Shown piece after piece: positions 1-5,445 of a DNA stretch of 5,775 bases. The notes beneath the pieces are model-generated. The model ran no database searches and was not told where the DNA came from. It saw only the letters and a program-made list of their open reading frames with translations. The DNA comes from Desulfobacula sp. (GTDB lineage: Bacteria; Desulfobacterota; Desulfobacteria; Desulfobacterales; Desulfobacteraceae). Numbering within the stretch: position 1 is the stretch's first letter; each line of letters starts with the position of its first letter. A program made the translations under genes and the position numbers. Location: positions 1 through 5,775 of the forward strand of contig JAQICW010000463.1 in assembly GCA_027858355.1 (NCBI GenBank). The letters run 5' to 3'.

Positions 1-60
1 ATCACAGTTGAATTAAATGGACAACACAAACTCTATCGCTTTATGCAAAAAATTTATTAG
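1..60 (+). CDS. C-terminal tail of an unidentified protein (5' end outside window)
   Basis: The first frame is open from the window edge to a TAG at 58-60 and encodes 19 residues ending HKLYRFMQKIY. The residue mix (charged, aromatic and hydrophobic in a helix-like pattern) looks like the end of a real protein, and a gene ending just before a cassette junction fits the array. The stretch is far too short to assign a family, and an open run of 19 codons can occur by chance. Confidence 0.35.
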   Translation: MTVELNGQHKLYRFMQKIY

Positions 61-104
61 CTATTTGGTGTCCATCAATGTCCAAAAAAAGCCCAAGTAT
101 CTGA

Positions 105-160
105 ATTCACAAGACCCCATTTATAAATCTGACATCCTAATTACGAGGTCTGTGTTATGT
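105..160 (+). other. Degenerate or atypical attC upstream of the aminotransferase cassette
   Basis: The right edge is well supported: GTTATGT at 154-160 starts a 9-nt stretch (154-162) exactly complementary to the R'' region of the attC at 1349-1357. To its left, AGACC at 108-112 can pair with GGTCT at 146-150, with one mismatch and then a further C/G pair. No AAC-type R'' box stands at the expected place, so the left half is damaged, divergent or misplaced by me. The downstream boundary is much more certain than the site itself. Confidence 0.35.
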
Positions 161-186
161 GAAAAATGAAAGAAAGAGAATAAGAT

Positions 187-1347
187 ATGGAACATTTATT
201 ATTTTGCACAGGTCACGAACTTAAAATCCCAAATATTGTGAAAAGTGAAGGTCTTTATCTATATGATGAAAAAGGTAAAGCTTATATGGATTTAGAGTCA
301 GGTGTATGGTGTACATCTCTTGGACACAGTAATGCTGAAATAAACACAATAATCAAGAACCAAATAGATTCATTGATGCACGCTGGTTTTTGCTATTCAA
401 ATGAAATACTTGAAAAATCAGCAAAATCAATTCTCGATGTCGCAAATCTAAATAATGGAAAAAGTATATTTCTCTGCTCTGGCAGCGAAGCGATTGAGAT
501 ATCAAGACAGATGTCTAAACATCTGACTGAGAAAAACGTATCTTTGACACTCCATGACTCATACCTTGGCGCATATTCTTCAATAACCGACAAATCCAGG
601 AATTGGCATTTGTTAAATTGGGAGCAATGCAAAACATGCTCTGATAAAGCAAAGTGTGATCTATCATGTGAGTTGCTTCAAAAAATACCAAAAGACGTAT
701 CTGAGTTTATTTTTGAACCAGGCAGCTCGTCCGGTTTTGTGAGGTTTCCTCCAAAGGCATTAATAGGAAATATCGTCAAAATTGTTCAAGATAATGGAGG
801 TAAAATTGTTGCTAATGAAGTTACAACAGGTGTCGGACGAACCGGTAAATGGTTTGGCTATCAACATTATGACATCAACCCTGATTTTATCGCGGTCGGT
901 AAAGGAATTGGAAACGGATACCCTGTGAGTATTGCTCTTATCAACGAGCCTACTGCGAGGCAGCTAGAACAAAAACCGTTTCATTATTCCCAATCCCATC
1001 AAAATGATCCCTTAGGAGCTTCAATTGTAAATGGGGCTATTAAGTTCATTGAAGAAAATAATTTGATATCGAAAGCGGAAAGTAATGGTTTGTTACTTCA
1101 AAACCATCTGGAATCACTTGTTGATAATAAAATTATTCTTGAAGTTCGTGGAAGAGGATTGATGCTTGCTGTTGATATCAAGAACGAAGAAATTACGGAA
1201 GACATTTATAATGACCTTATTGAAAAAGGATTTATAGTGGGAAATAGAGGTTCGTCATTTAGAATTGATCCACCACTTACAATTACTAAAACTGAAATTG
1301 ATGGGTTTATTGAAGTATTTAGAAAATCAAGATCATGTTTCAAATGA
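187..1347 (+). CDS. Class III PLP-dependent aminotransferase
   Basis: A 386-residue fold-type I aminotransferase of the acetylornithine/GABA/diaminobutyrate group, cytosolic, transferring an amino group through pyridoxal phosphate. Visible hallmarks are an N-terminal substrate segment with DLESGVWCTSLGH (35-47), the cofactor phosphate-binding turn CSGSEA (97-102), the family motif NEVTTGVGRTG (210-220), the Schiff-base lysine K239 in AVGKGIGNGYPVS, and a C-terminal small domain with RGRGLMLAVD (321-330). Length is slightly below the usual 400-450 residues but the frame looks complete. Two oddities: the residue that normally is Asp pairing with the pyridine nitrogen is Asn210, and an insertion carries four cysteines (C148, C151, C157, C161). 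The ATG at 187 follows only a weak GAGAA-type ribosome site and lies 33 nt inside the cassette. It is the only gene of its cassette, and its stop precedes the attC R'' box by three bases. The substrate cannot be deduced. Confidence 0.9.
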   Translation: MEHLLFCTGHELKIPNIVKSEGLYLYDEKGKAYMDLESGVWCTSLGHSNAEINTIIKNQIDSLMHAGFCYSNEILEKSAKSILDVANLNNGKSIFLCSGSEAIEISRQMSKHLTEKNVSLTLHDSYLGAYSSITDKSRNWHLLNWEQCKTCSDKAKCDLSCELLQKIPKDVSEFIFEPGSSSGFVRFPPKALIGNIVKIVQDNGGKIVANEVTTGVGRTGKWFGYQHYDINPDFIAVGKGIGNGYPVSIALINEPTARQLEQKPFHYSQSHQNDPLGASIVNGAIKFIEENNLISKAESNGLLLQNHLESLVDNKIILEVRGRGLMLAVDIKNEEITEDIYNDLIEKGFIVGNRGSSFRIDPPLTITKTEIDGFIEVFRKSRSCFK

Positions 1348-1350
1348 ATC

Positions 1351-1429
1351 ACATAACGAGTGTTTCCAGCTGACGTTACCCGCCGCTCCTTCGTCGCTCT
1401 GGGCAACGCAGCTGAAACTGGTGTTAAAT
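1351..1429 (+). other. attC site of the aminotransferase cassette
   Basis: R'' ACATAAC (1351-1357) and R' GTTAAAT (1423-1429, an exact GTTRRRY) flank a near-perfect palindrome. TAAC pairs with GTTA, then a 4-nt unpaired spacer (1358-1361 opposite 1419-1422), GTTTC (1362-1366) with GAAAC (1414-1418), AGCTG (1368-1372) with CAGCT (1409-1413), CGTT (1374-1377) with AACG (1405-1408), and CCC (1379-1381) with GGG (1401-1403). C1367 and A1373 are left unpaired, so the bottom strand carries extrahelical G and T. This is the classical arrangement recognised by integron integrases on the folded bottom strand. The 79-nt length is within the normal range. Confidence 0.85.
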
Positions 1430-1450
1430 GTTCTCGGCGACGTCGTCGCA

Positions 1451-2572
1451 TTAACCTATCACTCTAAAATTAAGAGAATGTTTATTGTTTTCATCAACAA
1501 GGAGAAGTTTTTTAGATATCAAATTTTTTAAATCCCGTCTTGCAGTCTGGGTCGTTACTTTACTGTACAAAATTGAAAATGGCATGGTTGTTTTTAGTTC
1601 CTTCATGGTAAACTCTGCCGGGTTGTCTAAAAGTAAAGACAATAATTCAAATTGCCTCGTGGTAATGATTTTATTTTGCTTTTCGAACCGATAGAAATCC
1701 CTCAGTGAAAATTTTCTAATGAAGTAAACAATAGTCTCCTTTATCCTTGTTAAGCTATCAATAGAGGCTTCCAAACAAAATTTTAAAAATGGTGTGGCGT
1801 CTTTTTTTAACCTGATTCCTTTAGAGAATGAATTGTAATACTCATCTACATTTCTGTAATAATAATTAGAGAGCTCTCTTGGAACATATTTAATATTTGA
1901 AGACTGTAGAATGATAGCCTCAATAAGCCTGGCTGTTCTGCCGTTTCCATCCCAGAATGGATGAATAATACAAAAATAGTAATGCGCAAGTGAAGCACGA
2001 ACAAATGGACTGATGTGTAAAACTTCGTTACTGTTTATCCAGTCAACGAATTCTCGCATCAAGTTTTTGATATCTTCAATAATTTTAGGTGGAGTATACA
2101 CTCCTCCGTGGGCTTTATCGCCTACATACACAATACCATTTCTGTATTTTCCAGGGACATTATTTTCATCCGGCACATCCGTGGTTATTATTTTATGAAG
2201 CTGAAAAATTAATTCTTCTGTTAAATTAAAAGGTTCGGGACTATACTCAATGCTGGAAAGGAGATTATAAGCTTCTATCAAGTTTTTTATTTCTTGCTGG
2301 TCTTTTTTTGTATATATTTCGAGATCTTCTCCCATGGCAATTTTTTTTACATCATCACCTGTTATTGGATTGCCTTCAATAGCTGCTGTGCCTGAAATTG
2401 AGCTATACATGATATCTGGTTGAATCCGTGATGCTAATTCCGGAAGGATTGGAAGATCAACAATGGTTTCGGTGAGTATGGTTGCACGAATCAAGAGGCA
2501 ATCAATTTGGGATTGATCATATTGTTCATTAAAATATATTTTTCCAGACTTAAATGATAAAAACTCTCTCAT
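1451..2572 (-). CDS. Fic-domain protein adenylyltransferase with N-terminal autoinhibitory helix
   Basis: A 373-residue Fic protein; the family transfers AMP (sometimes other nucleotide moieties) from a nucleotide to hydroxyl side chains of target proteins. The core motif HPFWDGNGR is at 204-212, with catalytic His204, the Asp/Asn/Gly anion-binding loop and Arg212 all present. A flap-like strand GVYTPP lies at 157-162. An inhibitory motif of the [S/T]xxxE[G/N] type, TAAIEG, lies at 62-67 ahead of the Fic core, which defines the class in which the inhibitory helix is in the same chain; Glu66 would block productive ATP binding. The last 65 residues resemble a winged helix (for example TQTARRDLKNLISKKLL, 341-357), suggesting DNA binding or autoregulation. 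I chose the Met at 2572 because AAGGT lies about 8 nt upstream; an in-frame ATG at 2626 would add 18 hydrophobic residues and has no ribosome site. The gene points against the array and its stop is about 20 nt from the cassette start. Targets are unknown. Confidence 0.9.
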   Translation of the reverse strand: MREFLSFKSGKIYFNEQYDQSQIDCLLIRATILTETIVDLPILPELASRIQPDIMYSSISGTAAIEGNPITGDDVKKIAMGEDLEIYTKKDQQEIKNLIEAYNLLSSIEYSPEPFNLTEELIFQLHKIITTDVPDENNVPGKYRNGIVYVGDKAHGGVYTPPKIIEDIKNLMREFVDWINSNEVLHISPFVRASLAHYYFCIIHPFWDGNGRTARLIEAIILQSSNIKYVPRELSNYYYRNVDEYYNSFSKGIRLKKDATPFLKFCLEASIDSLTRIKETIVYFIRKFSLRDFYRFEKQNKIITTRQFELLSLLLDNPAEFTMKELKTTMPFSILYSKVTTQTARRDLKNLISKKLLLVDENNKHSLNFRVIG

Positions 2573-2597
2573 AAAAGATACCTTATATGTAATATAA

Positions 2598-2626
2598 AAT
2601 GTAACTAAAAAATTGTTTAATATCAA
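2598..2626 (-). promoter_or_regulatory. Candidate promoter of the fic gene
   Basis: On the minus strand, TTGATA (2626-2621) is followed after exactly 17 nt by TACATT (2603-2598), about 25 nt before the chosen start at 2572. The -35 hexamer lies inside one arm of the inverted repeat at 2617-2646, so a protein bound there would compete with RNA polymerase. The region is very AT-rich and alternative -10 hexamers such as TATATT nearby are possible. A promoter of its own is expected because the gene faces away from the integron promoter. Confidence 0.45.
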
Positions 2627-2646
2627 TATATTAATGTTGATATTAA
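2617..2646. repeat. Perfect 10-bp inverted repeat upstream of fic (operator-like)
   Basis: TTAATATCAA (2617-2626) and TTGATATTAA (2637-2646) are exact reverse complements separated by 10 nt, so arm centres are 20 bp apart, about two helical turns. The left arm overlaps the proposed -35 box of fic. The C-terminal winged-helix-like part of the Fic protein is one candidate binder. Chance is not negligible in such AT-rich sequence. Confidence 0.5.
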
Positions 2647-2800
2647 TAAAAAAATGTAACTAAAAATATCTACCTTATATAAAGAAAAAAATAAAGAAAA
2701 AAATAACGGGTAGCTCAACCTGATTACAAAAACATATACGGCCTTAAGCGGTATGCCCAAAGACAATCAAAAAAAGTATTTATAATCATTTTAAATTAAT

Positions 2801-2851
2801 CGTTAACAACGAAAATGCTGACGGATGAACCGCAGATTTTCAAAGTTATAA
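2801..2851 (+). other. Short attC site of the fic cassette
   Basis: R'' CGTTAAC (2801-2807) and R' GTTATAA (2845-2851) enclose a compact hairpin: spacer AACG opposite CAAA, then AAAAT (2812-2816) with ATTTT (2836-2840), CTG (2818-2820) with CAG (2833-2835), CGG (2822-2824) with CCG (2830-2832), and a 5-nt loop. G2817 and A2821 are unpaired on the left arm, the position of extrahelical bases in attC sites. At 51 nt it is shorter than the usual minimum of just under 60. R'' agrees with the cassette's 5' end (from 1423) only over GTTAA. Confidence 0.7.
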
Positions 2852-2876
2852 ATAATATGAAATGGAAACGAGTAAC

Positions 2877-3308
2877 ATGGAATTCAACTTAAGAAATGCC
2901 ACTAATGATGATATCGAGTTCATTTTCCAAGTAAGAGTGCAAACCATGAAGAAAGATTTTGACAATACTTTTGGTTGGCAAGAAGATGAGCAACGTAATA
3001 GAGCCGCAGATGAAATACATCATACTCAGATAATTATAATGGATCAAAAAGATATTGGTGTCATTAAGTTGATTCCCAGAATTGATGAATTACATTTACA
3101 TCAAATGCAAATTCTACCTGAACACCAAGGAAAAGGCATTGGTACTGAACTCATCCGAAAAGCGCTTGAACGTGCGGTAAAACAGGATATACAAGTAACT
3201 CTCTTGGTACTAAAAGGTGCAGCTGCAAACCGTATGTATGATCGTCTTGGTTTTTTTGTAACTGATGAATATGAAAATAATTATAGGATGTGTTGGCAGC
3301 CAAAATAA
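2877..3308 (+). CDS. GNAT-family N-acetyltransferase
   Basis: A cytosolic acetyl-CoA-dependent acyltransferase of about 143 residues, the usual size of a single-domain GNAT. From the start used here, the N-terminal strand MEFNLRNATNDDIEFI is followed by the central strand ending in LHQMQILPEHQ and the pyrophosphate-binding loop QGKGIG (84-89), which satisfies Q/RxxGxG/A. Near the C-terminus NRMYDRLGF (108-116) is the motif-B helix with the Tyr often used as general acid. I prefer the ATG at 2877 because family members begin immediately with this strand. An in-frame ATG at 2862 would add five residues; neither has a strong ribosome site, and 2862 is only 16 nt inside the cassette, so the transcript leader is very short. 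Substrate unknown; aminoglycoside-type resistance cannot be claimed. Confidence 0.85.
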   Translation: MEFNLRNATNDDIEFIFQVRVQTMKKDFDNTFGWQEDEQRNRAADEIHHTQIIIMDQKDIGVIKLIPRIDELHLHQMQILPEHQGKGIGTELIRKALERAVKQDIQVTLLVLKGAAANRMYDRLGFFVTDEYENNYRMCWQPK

Positions 3309-3329
3309 ATTTCATTATAAACAGAAAAT

Positions 3330-3399
3330 TTATAACCAAAGAATCCAGGCGGACACAAAAGCCGGAGGCTTTTGTGTCCGCTGATTCTTGACGTTACAT
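3330..3399 (+). other. attC site of the GNAT cassette, with a long perfect stem
   Basis: R'' TTATAAC (3330-3336) and R' GTTACAT (3393-3399, one mismatch to GTTRRRY) flank spacers CAA and TGAC, then AGAATC (3340-3345) pairs with GATTCT (3383-3388), A3347 with T3382, and a perfect 15-bp stem (3349-3363 with 3367-3381) closes on a GGA loop. C3346 and G3348 bulge from the left arm. The extended R'' (3328-3336) is exactly complementary to the start of the GNAT cassette (2845-2853). The hairpin could also act as a terminator for the acetyltransferase transcript, but no T-run follows it. Confidence 0.85.
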
Positions 3400-3563
3400 T
3401 AAGCCTGGTGGCAGACAGGCAAGTTTTAAATGATGAGCCAAACTTTAAAAGCTGTAAAAACACAGGTTCCCCCAAGGCCTATGGTTATTTTATCGGAGAA
3501 CGGGGGGAGCAATCCCGCAAGATTTACGCCAGTCATGCACCGCTTCCCGATAAACCGGAATCA

Positions 3564-3647
3564 AGTCCGACTGTTGGCGACATCTTCAGGAAATAAGGCT
3601 AACAGTTCAGGTCGGAACACCGTCTACACCCAAGGCAACACAAAGTC
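3564..3647 (+). pseudogene. Displaced N-terminal segment of the IS91 transposase with two in-frame TAA codons
   Basis: In the same frame as the transposase, the codons read TVGDIFRK, stop (3594-3596), G, stop (3600-3602), then QFRSEHRLHPRQHKV and straight into the MYDIEHCR start of the main frame. IS91-family proteins characteristically begin with a segment like ADIFRxYGxxYRxxHxLxxxQxKVMxxIExCR, so the two TAA codons sit where Tyr/His and a variable residue (often Glu) are expected. The frame is open upstream to 3372 but homology is not recognisable there. An alternative frame starting at 3433 and a G-run near 3501-3506 leave room for an additional frameshift. Confidence 0.6.
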
Positions 3648-4754
3648 ATGTACGACATTGAACACTGCCGGTGCGGCGAATTCGGCACCCATTGGGAGAT
3701 CTGCGACACCTGCGGCCATCTGGAAAAAGGATATAACTCGTGTAGGAACCGCCACTGTCCCGGATGCAATAATATCGCTCAACGCAGATGGGTTAAGGCC
3801 AGGATTGATGAGCTGTTGCCGGTATCCTATCACCATTGTGTCTTTACGCTGCCCCATATGTTCAATCCTTTGTGCCGGTATAACAGAAAAGTCATGTATG
3901 ACCTGTTGTTTGAAACCAGCTCCCAGACCCTCCTGGATTTTGGGAACGATGCCCAACGTCTGGGAGCAACCATTGGATTTTATGGCATCCTCCATACCTG
4001 GGGCGGTAAAATGTGGCCCATTCCCCACGTGCATTTTGTCACGACTACCGGAGGAATCAACCCTGACGGCCAATGGGTAACACCCAAATATGACAGTACA
4101 TTCCTTTTCCCGGTCCTGGCACTTTCAACCGTGTTCCGGGCCAAGTTTTTAGAAGGACTACAAAAGGTTTATGACAAGGGGTTACTGAAGTTCCCGGGGA
4201 ATTTAAACTATCTTTGCGATCCCAACACGTTCAAGCAGTGGCTGTACCATGAAGTCCCAAAAGAGTGGGTGGTCTTTCCCAAACCGCCATTTGCAGGACC
4301 CGAGGAAGTGGTCAAATATATAGGCCGCTATACCCATAGAGCTGCCATCAGCAACAACCGGGTCATTTCCATGGAAGACAGCATTGTCGAGTTCTGGTTC
4401 AAGAATACCTGGAAGGACTCAAAATGGGAAACAACATCCCTGCCGGTCATGACGTTTATTGAACGGTTCTTGTACCATGTGCTGCCCAAGCACTTTCATC
4501 GTATCCGGTATTACGGGTTCCTGTCCAACGGAAAGGCCGGAACAAACATTGAAAGGATACGGCATGTCTTATCCGGCAAGCAAAATGTAGAAAGCATCGA
4601 TGAGTCTGATGCTGATGGCGGTATGACCTGTCTCGCTTGTCAAAATGGCACTATGACCACCTTTCTTGTAATTGACGGGTATGGGAACCTTGTTGTGGAT
4701 GCCTTGGCAGATCCAGTCATGGGCCACGAATTAGAGACGCTGGATTCTTCATAA
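3648..4754 (+). CDS. IS91-family transposase (Y2, HUH), N-terminally shortened
   Basis: The HUH endonuclease of rolling-circle insertion sequences, which nicks and rejoins single-stranded DNA. The 368-residue frame starts within the N-terminal zinc-binding domain: ICDTCGH (C19, C22) and NSCRNRHCPGC (C32, C37, C40). The family block HHCVFTLPH is at 62-70, the HUH pair is H127 and H129 in PIPHVHFV, and the two catalytic tyrosines are Y224 and Y228 in YIGRYTHRAAIS. FHRIRYYGFLSNG (283-295 region) and a late CLAC pair (C328, C331) complete the usual order. The catalytic core is therefore intact, but about 30 or more N-terminal residues seen in relatives lie upstream beyond two stop codons, and the ATG at 3648 has no good ribosome site (AAGG is about 14 nt away). 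It may be an inactive copy or translated from an internal start. Confidence 0.85.
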   Translation: MYDIEHCRCGEFGTHWEICDTCGHLEKGYNSCRNRHCPGCNNIAQRRWVKARIDELLPVSYHHCVFTLPHMFNPLCRYNRKVMYDLLFETSSQTLLDFGNDAQRLGATIGFYGILHTWGGKMWPIPHVHFVTTTGGINPDGQWVTPKYDSTFLFPVLALSTVFRAKFLEGLQKVYDKGLLKFPGNLNYLCDPNTFKQWLYHEVPKEWVVFPKPPFAGPEEVVKYIGRYTHRAAISNNRVISMEDSIVEFWFKNTWKDSKWETTSLPVMTFIERFLYHVLPKHFHRIRYYGFLSNGKAGTNIERIRHVLSGKQNVESIDESDADGGMTCLACQNGTMTTFLVIDGYGNLVVDALADPVMGHELETLDSS

Positions 4755-4765
4755 AAGGGTTTACT

Positions 4766-4960
4766 TTGAGTGGAATAACAGATACCTATTTATACAATAA
4801 AAGGTTCAGGGATAGGTGTTGTCAATTGCACAAATTGACAACCAAACAAGGATACAGGTCAATATTTTACCAAAGAAAAGGGCTTAAATTTGTCCTTGAA
4901 CCTGATAACAACACCGGATTTCTTCTACTTTTACCCAAGGGAATAAAGGTGTGGCAATAA
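4766..4960 (+). CDS. Small hypothetical protein downstream of the transposase
   Basis: A 64-residue basic frame starting at TTG, 11 nt after the transposase stop, with AAAAGGG (4753-4759) about 6 nt upstream as a fair ribosome site. The sequence is rich in Lys/Arg and Tyr, with a hydrophobic patch FLLLLPKGIKVW near the end. It stops just before the cassette's attC, as cassette genes usually do. I do not recognise a family. It may be an accessory protein co-transcribed with the transposase, or the remains of the cassette's original gene. There is no ATG, and coding status is not certain. Confidence 0.45.
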   Translation: MSGITDTYLYNKRFRDRCCQLHKLTTKQGYRSIFYQRKGLKFVLEPDNNTGFLLLLPKGIKVWQ

Positions 4961-4968
4961 CCCGGTTA

Positions 4969-5044
4969 ATGTAACAATAAGTTCGAACGGTCATGCGGTG
5001 GAATTTTTTTGGTTGTGTGATAGCCGCTCAACTTAACGTTTTTT
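4969..5044 (+). other. attC site of the transposase cassette
   Basis: R'' ATGTAAC (4969-4975) and the R' start GTT (5038-5040) flank 3-nt spacers AAT and AAC. AAGTT (4979-4983) pairs with AACTT (5030-5034), C4984 is extrahelical, GA (4985-4986) pairs with TC (5028-5029), A4987 and C5027 mismatch, and CGG (4988-4990) pairs with CCG (5024-5026). The TAACAAT left end followed by a stem with an extra C resembles the short attC type common in class 1 integron cassettes. R' continues as T-run (GTTTTTT) and so does not fit GTTRRRY, but those bases belong to the next cassette. Its R'' matches its own cassette's 5' end over 10 nt. Confidence 0.75.
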
Positions 5045-5070
5045 GGCATGATTTCAAACTGTTTTAAGAT
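5043..5070 (+). promoter_or_regulatory. Weak candidate promoter at the start of the Cys-rich protein cassette
   Basis: TTGGCA (5043-5048) and TAAGAT (5065-5070) are separated by 16 nt and lie 19 nt before the start codon at 5089. Both hexamers depart from consensus, so this is only a possibility; the gene could also be read from an upstream cassette. Confidence 0.25.
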
Positions 5071-5088
5071 ATCGTAAATGGAAACAAT

Positions 5089-5436
5089 ATGAAATTCAAA
5101 AAGAAAATACCAAAAGTTCACCAAGTAATTTCTACCTGTTGCTGGTGCGGCTTGAAAATAAAGGATGAGGGTCCACTTTATTCTATTGGATGCAAAAAGC
5201 GGCCTGAAGTTAATATCTCCAAGTATGAAGGCAAAGTCATGCCGGTGAAGATATTAACTTCTGGTAAAACAGTTTTGTCTTTCGTTCCTCCGTCAGGCTC
5301 TGATGCTCGCAAGGCTGGCAATGATTTTATGTTTGCATTATGTTCTGAAGATTGTGGGGATCAATTGAAAGAGGCTCTTGAAACTGAAAAAGAAATCGGA
5401 GAAATGATCTTATCTGCGGATCATATATTTGAATGA
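5089..5436 (+). CDS. Cys-rich conserved-looking protein of unknown function (putative zinc ribbon)
   Basis: A 115-residue soluble protein with no signal peptide or membrane segment. It begins with a basic stretch (MKFKKKIPKV) and contains C17, C18 and C20 in TCCWCG and C85 and C89 in LCSEDCG, an arrangement of two paired knuckles about 65 residues apart that could bind zinc as a discontinuous ribbon or treble clef. The middle part (residues 40-70) is strand-like with VMPVKI and TVLSFVPP, and the C-terminus (90-110) is an acidic helix. GGA sits about 6 nt before the ATG. It is the sole gene in its cassette and its stop is 9 nt before the R'' box. I cannot assign a function; metal binding is inferred only from the cysteine spacing. 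Confidence 0.75.
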   Translation: MKFKKKIPKVHQVISTCCWCGLKIKDEGPLYSIGCKKRPEVNISKYEGKVMPVKILTSGKTVLSFVPPSGSDARKAGNDFMFALCSEDCGDQLKEALETEKEIGEMILSADHIFE

Positions 5437-5445
5437 ATTTAAATA

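Larger units (their letters stand above)
2596..2666. repeat. 16-bp direct repeat in the fic upstream region
   Basis: AAAATGTAACTAAAAA occurs identically at 2596-2611 and 2651-2666, 55 nt apart, one copy on each side of the inverted repeat. A shorter word, TACCTTATAT, also occurs twice at 2579-2588 (covering the ribosome site of fic) and 2671-2680. The right-hand copies may be a duplicated promoter segment or binding sites. An A-rich 12-nt unit is repeated in tandem just beyond, at 2681-2704. From there to 2800 I see no gene. Confidence 0.55.
3394..5038 (+). mobile_element. Gene cassette carrying an IS91-family transposase
   Basis: This segment lies precisely between two attC recombination points. 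Its 5' end GTTACATTAA (3393-3402) is the exact reverse complement of TTAATGTAAC (4966-4975) at the R'' of its own attC, so it has the ends of a single cassette rather than of a cassette interrupted by an insertion sequence. Coding sequence nearly fills it: the small downstream frame stops six bases before the R'' complement. It is clearly more GC-rich than the neighbouring cassettes. From 3403 to about 3560 I see open frames but no recognisable product. Confidence 0.65.

Noticed and set aside
25..160. A long attC using AACACA at about 25-30 as its left arm
   Set aside because: Pairing beyond AACACA with the 3' side is poor and the site would overlap the apparent coding tail. The shorter, also imperfect, pairing at 108-150 was kept at low confidence.
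2573..2626. Upstream ATG extending the Fic protein by 18 residues
   Set aside because: It has no ribosome site, and the extension would run through the proposed promoter; the Met at 2572 has AAGGT at suitable spacing.
2681..2704. Tandem A-rich 12-nt units as a CRISPR or iteron array
   Set aside because: There are only two copies, of low complexity, with no spacers.
3624..4073. Minus-strand open frame opposite the transposase
   Set aside because: It is antisense to a clearly conserved coding region and has no ribosome site or recognisable motif.
3430..4080. Long + strand open frame overlapping the transposase in another frame
   Set aside because: Its translation is rich in Pro, Ser, Thr and Cys with no domain-like pattern, and the overlapping frame has unmistakable IS91 transposase motifs. 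Only its first 20 or so codons could be real, as a frameshifted transposase start.
3393..4975. 10-bp inverted repeats read as terminal inverted repeats of a DDE-type insertion sequence
   Set aside because: The enclosed transposase is of the Y2/HUH type, which does not use such termini, there is no target duplication, and the repeats coincide with R' and R'' boxes of attC sites.
4981..4988. GTTCGAAC palindrome containing GAAC, the target tetranucleotide flanking the ori end of IS91 elements
   Set aside because: It lies inside the paired left arm of the attC at 4969-5044, which explains it better. The outer match at 3393-3402/4966-4975 places the boundary at cassette ends.
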